From: an uncultured Bacteroidota bacterium
GTDB lineage: Bacteria > Bacteroidota > Bacteroidia > Chitinophagales > Chitinophagaceae
Direction: 5' to 3'
Assembly: GCA_946479615.1 (NCBI GenBank)
Contig: CAMLGR010000067.1
Span: 1 to 23,842 of the forward strand
DNA: 23,842 nucleotides
This document shows, piece by piece, positions 8,059 to 14,111 of the stretch; position 1 is the first letter of the stretch; the number at the start of each line of letters is the position of its first letter. Made by a program: the position numbers and the translations under genes. The notes under the pieces were generated by a model. It did not search any database and had not been told where the DNA came from. It saw nothing but the letters and a program-made list of their open reading frames with translations.

Positions 8059-8061
8059 ATT

Positions 8062-8136
8062 AAAATTAAAAAGTCAAAAGTCAAAAAGAGCTTGCTGCAG
8101 TAGTGGGTTCTTTTTGACTTTTACTTTTTTAATTTT
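8062..8136. terminator. Long imperfect hairpin, bidirectional terminator between convergent genes
   Basis: Two A/T-rich arms of about 30 bases (8062-8091 and 8107-8136) form a long imperfect stem with a 15-base loop (TTGCTGCAGTAGTGG). The left arm contains a short direct repeat, GTCAAAAGTCAAAAAG. The stem starts three bases after the stop of the persulfide dioxygenase gene and ends nine bases before the end of the response-regulator gene. It can terminate transcription from both sides. Confidence 0.65.
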
Positions 8137-8145
8137 GACTTCTTT

Positions 8146-8808
8146 TTATACCTGCACGATCCCGTTCTTGATCGCATACATCACCAACCCTACTCTTGTT
8201 TTCAGGTTTAGTTTTTCAAACAAGGCATCGCGGTAGCCATCGATAGTACGCGGGCTGAGAAACATTTTATCGGCAATTTCCTTATATGTCATTTCCGTAC
8301 AAGCCAGTTTAAGAAATTGTATTTCCTTTTCATTCAGGTTGGAAAGCGTACGCACTTCCATATCATCTTCCATTTTATTGATCGTGTGAATCAATTTACC
8401 TGTTACCAGTTCGGAATAATAATACCCTTTTGTCATCACGGAATCGAGAGCTGCTTTTAATTCATGCGGTTCGCAATCTTTCAGGATATATCCTTTCGCT
8501 CCTGCCTTGAACATCCTGATCACCGAATTCTCATTATCATACATGGAAAGCGCCAGGATCCTTACCAGCGGGTAAGTTTGTTTCAGCCATTGGGCAGTCG
8601 TAAAGCCATCCATTTTGGGCATATTGATATCGAGTAAAACCAAATCAGGCATATTGATTTTGCTGACCTGTTTTTGAAAATCGATTCCGTTGTCGGCTTC
8701 AAAGATTACCTGGTATTCCGGGAAACTATCGACCAGGCTGGCAAGTCCCCGTCGAAGCAGGATATGATCGTCAGCCAGGGCTACTTTTATTTTCTCATTT
8801 GTTTTCAT
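8146..8808 (-). CDS. LuxR/NarL-type response regulator
   Basis: A 220-aa two-component regulator. The receiver domain (about 6-125) has the acidic pair in ALADDH, the phospho-acceptor Asp60 in LVLLDINMPKMDG, the switch Ser/Thr in ALSMYD and the conserved Lys in AKGYILKD. The C-terminal LuxR-type helix-turn-helix (about 155-218) includes LNEKEIQFLKLACTEMTYKE and PRTIDGYRDALFEKL. The ATG at 8808 (MKTNEKIKVALADDH) is chosen over the longer frame from 8835, as it gives the family's normal N-terminus. The gene overlaps the end of the histidine kinase gene by 14 bases, which indicates translational coupling and a cognate pair. It is the last gene of the four-gene unit. Its target promoters cannot be told. 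Confidence 0.92.
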   Translation of the reverse strand: MKTNEKIKVALADDHILLRRGLASLVDSFPEYQVIFEADNGIDFQKQVSKINMPDLVLLDINMPKMDGFTTAQWLKQTYPLVRILALSMYDNENSVIRMFKAGAKGYILKDCEPHELKAALDSVMTKGYYYSELVTGKLIHTINKMEDDMEVRTLSNLNEKEIQFLKLACTEMTYKEIADKMFLSPRTIDGYRDALFEKLNLKTRVGLVMYAIKNGIVQV

Positions 8809-9613
8809 CTGCGTTGTTTTCAATTGGTAAAACAATTTTTACGGTCGTGCCTTTTTGCACAATGCTGTTCATACTGAACTCAGCGCCGATCAGCCGTGCA
8901 CGGCTATGCATATTGCGGATGCCAAGGCCAAAGCTATTGTTGCTTCCTTCGTTGAGCGGGGTAGGATCAACTCCTTTGCCATTATCGGCAATCACGAGTT
9001 CCATTTCATACGGCCTGTAATAAACCGTTACTTCCAGTTCTGTAGCTTCTGCATGTTTAATGATATTGTTGAATGTTTCCTGTATGATCCGGAAAAGCAC
9101 CAGCTCTTTTTGTTTATCGAATCTTGTCACAGGGCCTTCTACTTCAAGAGAGGTTCGCATTGTTCCCGTCTTCCTGATCATTTCCAGTTCATACTCGATA
9201 ACGCGTTGCAGGCCCATTTCTTTTACGTAATCGGTATCAAGACTGCGGCTTAGATCCCGCAGGTCACCAATGGCTTTACTTACGAGTTGTTTTGAGTTAA
9301 CGATCTTTTCCTGGAGGAATTCATCGGCAACAGGAAGCATCGTATTAAGAGTAAGTTTGGCAAGGCTCAATGATTGCCCGATATTATCATGAATTTCCTG
9401 GGAGATATTTTTGAGGGTTTGCTCCTGTATTTCCAGTTGGGTCTGAAGGATTTCCTGCTCATACCGGAACTTCATGATCTTCTTTTCATTCAAATGCTTC
9501 TGGTACCTTTTGCGGTAACTAAACATAAAGACCAGGATCACCAGTCCAAGCGACAGCAGTAAAATGGTTCCAAAAATTATCGTATAAAAAATATCACTTT
9601 GTTTCCCGGGCAT
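8795..9613 (-). CDS. Sensor histidine kinase, HisKA_3/HATPase type, without an obvious sensor domain
   Basis: A 272-aa NarX/DesK-like kinase. One membrane helix spans about residues 9-31 and only about eight residues precede it, so there is no room for an external sensor domain. A coiled coil (about 38-70) leads to the phospho-acceptor His75 in ISQEIHDNIGQSLSLA. The ATPase domain has the N box in FNNIIKHAEA, the G1 motif in VIADNGKGVD and the G2 motif in FGLGIRNMHSRA. The kinase presumably phosphorylates the overlapping response regulator. Its start (ATG at 9613) overlaps the end of the membrane-protein gene by 20 bases, which suggests that the membrane protein, or the 169-aa protein upstream, provides the sensory input; this is inference. 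Confidence 0.92.
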   Translation of the reverse strand: MPGKQSDIFYTIIFGTILLLSLGLVILVFMFSYRKRYQKHLNEKKIMKFRYEQEILQTQLEIQEQTLKNISQEIHDNIGQSLSLAKLTLNTMLPVADEFLQEKIVNSKQLVSKAIGDLRDLSRSLDTDYVKEMGLQRVIEYELEMIRKTGTMRTSLEVEGPVTRFDKQKELVLFRIIQETFNNIIKHAEATELEVTVYYRPYEMELVIADNGKGVDPTPLNEGSNNSFGLGIRNMHSRARLIGAEFSMNSIVQKGTTVKIVLPIENNADENK

Positions 9614-10223
9614 AGAATGAAAAAATATACATTAAATAAAGGATCGCGTTTAATACGTTCAATAATAACCCTAACTGGTATTCAAAATATCTATTCTGGT
9701 AATGTACAATTTCGAAAAGACCCAAATAAAAAAAGGTACCCATATAGGAAAAAAATACTCCCATGGAAATCCAGAACATTTTTTTCCGGACAGGATTTAT
9801 CAAAAAGCTATTCATCAATAGCTGTCTTAAATATAAAATGGAGAGAAAAATGACCCCTACACTTCCCAGTAAAAAGCTATAGCTATGAAAATGGTCCATT
9901 TTCTGTATAAACAGCATATTGGCCACGCAGAATAGTATTATGACTGTTCCTCCATATTTAATAGCTCTTTTTACAGGCACCAGGGTGATCGCCCTGTAGT
10001 AAATATAAAAATAGAATACAAATTCAAGCGTCGTGGAAATATTATAGATCCAATAGTTTCTTGCCCCTTTCGATTTTAAATACAACCCTGCTGTTTCAGC
10101 TACGAGGTTCATAAAAAGATACAGAACGGCCAGTTTCAAATAATAGGGTTCCTGCCTCTTGATAGTAATACATCCTATTAAGAAGGCAAGAACCAGTATT
10201 ATATAAAAAACAGGTATCTCCAT
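9594..10223 (-). CDS. Multi-pass membrane protein of unknown function, coupled to the histidine kinase
   Basis: A 209-aa very hydrophobic protein rich in aromatic residues, with about six or seven predicted membrane helices. Clear ones are FYIILVLAFLIGCI near the N-terminus, VIILFCVANMLFI, FLLGSVGVIFLSILYL, FWISMGVFFSYMGTFFYLGL and a C-terminal LLLNVLNAILYLMYIFSFYA. No family name is recognised from sequence alone. Charged residues are mostly in loops (KRQEP, KSKGARN, NPVRKK). It overlaps the kinase gene by 20 bases and starts 10 bases after the 169-aa gene. The most economical reading is a membrane sensor or signal-transfer partner for a kinase that has almost no sensor part of its own. This is inference from context. 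Confidence 0.75.
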   Translation of the reverse strand: MEIPVFYIILVLAFLIGCITIKRQEPYYLKLAVLYLFMNLVAETAGLYLKSKGARNYWIYNISTTLEFVFYFYIYYRAITLVPVKRAIKYGGTVIILFCVANMLFIQKMDHFHSYSFLLGSVGVIFLSILYLRQLLMNSFLINPVRKKMFWISMGVFFSYMGTFFYLGLFEIVHYQNRYFEYQLGLLLNVLNAILYLMYIFSFYARETK

Positions 10224-10233
10224 CCGCAGTAAT

Positions 10234-10743
10234 TTATTCTATAGGTGATGGTGGTGGCGTTGGCGGCGGAGTACCTCCACCGGACATACCTCCACAACAA
10301 TCACCTTGCATAGCTCCCAATGTATGGGCCTTAAATCCCGGTATCAGCACCTCGTTGTCATAGTCACGCAGATCCACATGGACCGTTTCTTCTCCGACCG
10401 TATGAGGTATTGTTGCGAATAATACAGTATTGATAAAATTTGAATAATCTTCTCCTTCACAGGAAAGCAGTCCTTCCATATGAACACCGGAATGGATCCT
10501 GACGCCATCGATAGAAGGATCGATAAAACAATTTTCGGTCAATTCGTCCGGATCGATGCCCAGCAACCGCAACATTTCATTTTTTGTATACCAGCACCAG
10601 TAATTCTTAATAGGTTCAAGATCACCGCTTATTGAAGACACTTCTATATCATCTACATAGTTTTGGATTACATCATCCATCTCCGATTTGTTTATTAACC
10701 CTTCATCGGGATTGGTTGCTCCGGTTATAATTTTAATTGGCAT
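10234..10743 (-). CDS. Unrecognised 169-aa protein with Cys/Gly/Pro-rich tail
   Basis: Start chosen at the ATG at 10743 (MPIKIITGATNPDEG). The frame is open to 10851, but the extension would run up to the upstream terminator and is basic and low-complexity. The body is acidic and soluble, with no signal peptide or membrane helix. Visible blocks are IKNYWCWYTKNEMLRLLGID, then DGVRIHSGVH, then NTVLFATIPH. The last about 27 residues are unusual: GAMQGDCCGGMSGGG followed by TPPPTPPPSPIE. From memory, the W(F/Y)-x-LL-GIR-(I/H)-G pattern with a Cys-containing tail recalls small uncharacterised proteins common in Bacteroidota; I cannot confirm this. Ten bases separate it from the membrane-protein gene, so it heads the four-gene signalling unit. 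A one-mismatch -7 box (GAAATTTG, minus strand 10783-10776) lies upstream. Function is unknown. Confidence 0.7.
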   Translation of the reverse strand: MPIKIITGATNPDEGLINKSEMDDVIQNYVDDIEVSSISGDLEPIKNYWCWYTKNEMLRLLGIDPDELTENCFIDPSIDGVRIHSGVHMEGLLSCEGEDYSNFINTVLFATIPHTVGEETVHVDLRDYDNEVLIPGFKAHTLGAMQGDCCGGMSGGGTPPPTPPPSPIE

Positions 10744-10851
10744 AAAAAATTGGTTTAGGTGAAAGAATAAGAAATCAAATTTCTTCTTTTTTGTCATTGA
10801 GAAATAACGTCTTTTAGCCTTTGTATAAGGGTGTTTTAACGGTATGCCCAT

Positions 10852-10880
10852 AAAAAAAGCGAAGTGTCTAACTCCGCTTT
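10852..10880 (-). terminator. Intrinsic terminator after the acyltransferase gene
   Basis: Read on the minus strand, AAAGCGGAGT pairs with ACTTCGCTTT (one G-T pair) around the loop TAGAC, followed by a run of T residues. It begins two bases after the acyltransferase stop codon. It separates the ispG-to-acyltransferase run from the four-gene signalling unit and argues against the long N-terminal extension of the 169-aa protein. Confidence 0.8.
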
Positions 10881-10881
10881 A

Positions 10882-11760
10882 TCATTCCAGCACTGGCCCA
10901 TATTCCGGTTTCCATTCATGTTTCCACCGCCGGTGGCTCCATAGCCACATATCGGGGTAGTTGCGGATCACCTGTTCCATATACCGGACAAATTTCCGTG
11001 TCAGTTCCACATCATTGGAATTCGCTGCATTTTCCTCTACCAGCTGAAACACCACTTCGTACTGTCCGCGTTTCTTTTTATGAATAAACCCAAATACTAC
11101 CGCTGCTTCTCCCGCAACGGCGCTTTTTGCCGTCTTATTGATAAAAGGGGTGGGGCGATTGAAGAAATTGAACCAATACCCGCTGGCCGGGTGACCCGGA
11201 TTCTGATCTGTTGCCAGCCCGATCATGTATTGCATATTCCGGTACGGAAGCATATCCTCGCGCATATTGGTCGCGCTCACCAGCAAGGTGCCATACCGCG
11301 AACGAAGATTGTAGAAGAACCTGTTCATCAATTTGTTCTTCAGGGGCATATAGGCGCCTACAAACGGCATATTCAGTTGTTTGGCCGCTGCTGCATTCCC
11401 CCATTCCCAGTTAAAGTTATGTCCCAGGTGTACATGCACTTTGCGGCCCGTTGGTTTCAGGTTGTTGATGACCTCCCAGTTGCCTTCAAAATGTTTTTGA
11501 ATGAATTTATTGGAAACACTGACCATTTTGAGCGTTTCAATAAATGTATCTACCAGGTTATGATAAAATTTTTTCGCGATGATTAGCCGCTCTTTATCTG
11601 TTTTTTCAGGAAAAACGATCTTCAGGTTGCTATCTACAATATCACGACGGTATTTTACTATATAAAATATGATGCCGTACACACCATCTGCTATTACATA
11701 CAATACACGCAAGGGAAGCAGTGAGATCAACCAGAAAAACCCGTAAACGATATAATACAT
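10882..11760 (-). CDS. LpxL/HtrB-like lipid A (or lysophospholipid) acyltransferase
   Basis: A 292-aa protein of the LpxL/LpxM/HtrB family, which usually has 290-310 residues. The N-terminal helix (YYIVYGFFWLISLLPLRVLY) anchors it to the inner membrane. The catalytic HX4E motif is H114-NFNW-E119 in HLGHNFNWEWGN. The C-terminal WLWSHRRWKHEWKPE block is typical of the family. By family, it transfers an acyl chain to the lipid A precursor or a related lipid at the cytoplasmic face. The ATG at 11760 is preferred over a TTG three codons earlier. It lies 18 bases after the nadB stop and is followed at once by a terminator, so it is the last gene of the run. A TAnnTTTG match (TATCTTTG, 11774-11767) sits directly before the ATG (see findings). 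Confidence 0.88.
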   Translation of the reverse strand: MYYIVYGFFWLISLLPLRVLYVIADGVYGIIFYIVKYRRDIVDSNLKIVFPEKTDKERLIIAKKFYHNLVDTFIETLKMVSVSNKFIQKHFEGNWEVINNLKPTGRKVHVHLGHNFNWEWGNAAAAKQLNMPFVGAYMPLKNKLMNRFFYNLRSRYGTLLVSATNMREDMLPYRNMQYMIGLATDQNPGHPASGYWFNFFNRPTPFINKTAKSAVAGEAAVVFGFIHKKKRGQYEVVFQLVEENAANSNDVELTRKFVRYMEQVIRNYPDMWLWSHRRWKHEWKPEYGPVLE

Positions 11761-11778
11761 GATTCGCAAAGATAACGC

Positions 11779-13380
11779 CTATAACACGATGTTTTGCACC
11801 AGTTCGCTCTTGCCCGGGTAGTCGGTGTTGTAATGCAGGCCACGGCTTTCCTTGCGGAATGCAGCGCCTTTGACAATAAGATAGCCAACTGTTATCAGGT
11901 TGCGCAATTCCAGCAACTGCGGCGATATAGAAGAACCCTGGTATAATTGTTCTGTTTCTTCCCACAACAGGTCCAACCGGCGCGAAGCCCGTTGCAGACG
12001 CACATCATTTCTTACGATCCCTACATAATCGCTCATCACCAGTTGCAATTCTTTCAGGCTTTGCGTGATCAGGATCATTTCCCGTGGCTCACTCGTTCCT
12101 TTAGCATTCCAGTCCGGTACATCCTTCCTGAATTCGAGCGTATTGATCTTTTCAATCACATCCAGGTAGCAACGATGCGCAAAAACCATCGCCTCCAGCA
12201 GCGAGTTACTGGCAAGACGGTTAGCACCATGCAAACCGGTGCTTGAACATTCGCCACAGGCATACAGGTTATGCACCGAGGTCCGGCCCCATTCATCTGT
12301 TTTGATACCGCCACAACTGTAATGTGCGGCCGGCGCCACCGGTATCATCTGCTGCGTAATATCGATACCAATGGATAAACATTTCTGGTAAATATTGGGG
12401 AAGTGTTCCGTGAACTTTTCTTTGGTGAAATGACGGCAGTCCAGCCATACATGTTCTGTACCTGTCCGTTTCATTTCACTATCGATGGCCCTGGCTACAA
12501 TATCCCTGGGAGCAAGATCTTTGCGTGGATCATAACGTTCCATAAATGCTTCGCCATCTTTGTTGCGGAGAATACCACCATCGCCGCGCACTGCTTCCGT
12601 GATCAGGAAAGCCTGTCCGCGCATCCCTGCTTCATACAGGGCGGTAGGGTGAAACTGGATGAATTCCATATTCTCGATCCGTCCTTTGGCCCGGTAAACC
12701 ATCGCCACACCATCGCCTGTAGCAATAGAAGGATTAGTGGTAGTACGATATACCTGCCCGTTACCACCAGTCGCCAGCAATGTGCATTTGGCTACTATTT
12801 TTTCAATCCTGTTTGTTTCGAGGTTCAATGCATAAACCCCGTAACATTCAATGTCGGGTGAGGCTTTGGTAACGAGATAACCAAGATGGTGCTGCGTAAG
12901 AATATCAACGATAAAGCAATGCTTGATCACTTTTATGTTCTTTTGCTTTGCCACGGCATCGAGCAAGGCACGTTCCATTTCAAAACCTGTGATATCCTTG
13001 TGGTGAATGATGCGAAACTCGGAATGGCCACCTTCTTTTCCCAATTTATAATCACCGTCTTTTTCTTTATCGAAGCGGGCGCCCCATTCAATCAGTTCGC
13101 GTACACGATCCGGTCCATCTTTTACTACTATCTCTACGATCTTCCGGTTACAGAGACCATCACCAGCGATCAGGGTATCTTCTATATGTTTTTCAAAACT
13201 ATCATTCTCCAGATCGTTCACTACGGCCACACCACCCTGTGCATACTTGGTATTCGTTTCATCGGCTGTTGCCTTGGTCATTACCAATACCTGCTTATCA
13301 GGAAAATGATTCGCCACTTTCAGGGCATATGTCAACCCGGCAATGCCTGATCCTATCACTAAAAAATCTGTTTGTTCCAT
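11779..13380 (-). CDS. nadB: L-aspartate oxidase
   Basis: A 533-aa flavoprotein, normal length for NadB. The FAD-binding dinucleotide fold starts at once (MEQTDFLVIGSGIAGLTYAL). Other family blocks are TKYAQGGVAVV, EGGHSEFRIIHHKDITG, MEFIQFHPTALYE, RDIVARAI, HYSCGGIKTD and ANRLASNSLLEAMVF. The C-terminal helical domain ends near LRNLITVGYLIVKGA. It oxidises L-aspartate to iminoaspartate, the first step of de novo NAD synthesis. The product goes to NadA; nadA and nadC are not in this window. The ATG at 13380 is chosen over the frame from 13467, since it begins the FAD fold and the extension would overlap the YhhN gene. An exact -7 element lies 27 bases upstream. Confidence 0.95.
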   Translation of the reverse strand: MEQTDFLVIGSGIAGLTYALKVANHFPDKQVLVMTKATADETNTKYAQGGVAVVNDLENDSFEKHIEDTLIAGDGLCNRKIVEIVVKDGPDRVRELIEWGARFDKEKDGDYKLGKEGGHSEFRIIHHKDITGFEMERALLDAVAKQKNIKVIKHCFIVDILTQHHLGYLVTKASPDIECYGVYALNLETNRIEKIVAKCTLLATGGNGQVYRTTTNPSIATGDGVAMVYRAKGRIENMEFIQFHPTALYEAGMRGQAFLITEAVRGDGGILRNKDGEAFMERYDPRKDLAPRDIVARAIDSEMKRTGTEHVWLDCRHFTKEKFTEHFPNIYQKCLSIGIDITQQMIPVAPAAHYSCGGIKTDEWGRTSVHNLYACGECSSTGLHGANRLASNSLLEAMVFAHRCYLDVIEKINTLEFRKDVPDWNAKGTSEPREMILITQSLKELQLVMSDYVGIVRNDVRLQRASRRLDLLWEETEQLYQGSSISPQLLELRNLITVGYLIVKGAAFRKESRGLHYNTDYPGKSELVQNIVL

Positions 13381-13407
13381 TTTTTGAATTTCGCCGTTTA
13401 TAAACCA

Positions 13408-13415
13408 CAAAGTTA
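13408..13415 (-). promoter_or_regulatory. Bacteroidota -7 element for nadB
   Basis: On the minus strand TAACTTTG matches TAnnTTTG exactly, 27 bases before the nadB ATG. Its first three bases are the TAA stop codon of the YhhN-family gene. An internal promoter here would let nadB and the acyltransferase gene be expressed apart from ispG. Confidence 0.45.
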
Positions 13416-14093
13416 TTCTTTTGGCAGGGAACTGATATAACGGACAGCTCCTTCCACGATCAGCCATTGGGCCAATCCATATGTGAGCATGATGATAAAT
13501 CCCGCCTGTTCAAAAGAAATATAAAATTTATTGATCGCCAATACCGAATCAGAAATTATAAAACATAAAGCACCAAACATGATCAGCAGGCCAGCTTTTT
13601 TATTCCGTAAAAAATATAAATGCATCGCCAGCATAAACATAAAATTCACTACCACGGCATATACTTTTACCGGGATTTTCATATCGCCCAGGAAAGGCGA
13701 AAGAATATTTATAAGTACAGCGTAATATACCAGCACGATCAGTAATAACCACCAGCGGCCTGCTATCGCTTCCCTGATCCTGACAAGATTAAAAAAAAGT
13801 ATATAACAGATATGCGCTGCTAAAAAAGCACAAAGGCCAAGTAAAAAGAAAAGTTCCTTTTTGGTTTGAAAGATGAGCAGCACATCACCGGTCAACGAAA
13901 AGAATAAAGCCAGCGCCATCCAGATCCTGAATGCAGGTATGGTTTTCCGGGTAGCAGTCAGGAAATAGGTGATCAGCGATAATACAATAAATGGTTTGGA
14001 AATATCCTGCATCGGTTGGTTCATTGCCAGGATACCGGCCAGGTTAACAGCTAACGCAATAACAAAAAAGAATAGCCAGGTATTTTTGTTCAT
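13413..14093 (-). CDS. YhhN/TMEM86 family membrane protein (putative lysoplasmalogenase)
   Basis: A 226-aa protein with about eight membrane helices. YhhN-family marks are ISKPFIVLSLITYF in the second helix, FSLTGDVLLIF, a central MHLYFLRNKKAG, GALCFIISDSVLAINKF and the C-terminal YGLAQWLIVEGAVRYI. The conserved Asp residues in the GDVLL and SDSVLA segments are those linked with activity in the animal TMEM86 lysoplasmalogenases. These hydrolyse the vinyl-ether bond of lysoplasmalogens; the activity of bacterial members is less certain. The gene lies 18 bases after ispG and 32 bases before nadB on the same strand, so it is probably co-transcribed with ispG. Confidence 0.85.
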   Translation of the reverse strand: MNKNTWLFFFVIALAVNLAGILAMNQPMQDISKPFIVLSLITYFLTATRKTIPAFRIWMALALFFSLTGDVLLIFQTKKELFFLLGLCAFLAAHICYILFFNLVRIREAIAGRWWLLLIVLVYYAVLINILSPFLGDMKIPVKVYAVVVNFMFMLAMHLYFLRNKKAGLLIMFGALCFIISDSVLAINKFYISFEQAGFIIMLTYGLAQWLIVEGAVRYISSLPKE

Positions 14094-14111
14094 CAGGAAT
14101 TATATTTCTTA

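Noticed and set aside
10744..10851. 36-residue N-terminal extension of the 169-aa protein
   Set aside because: It starts within the end of the upstream terminator and reads as a basic, low-complexity stretch. The compact start at 10743 is preferred.
11080..11586. 168-aa plus-strand frame antisense to the acyltransferase gene
   Set aside because: The acyltransferase has intact catalytic and family motifs; this frame has none.
12403..13350. Two plus-strand frames (152 and 154 aa) antisense to nadB
   Set aside because: NadB is a full-length conserved enzyme on the other strand; the antisense frames show no domain.
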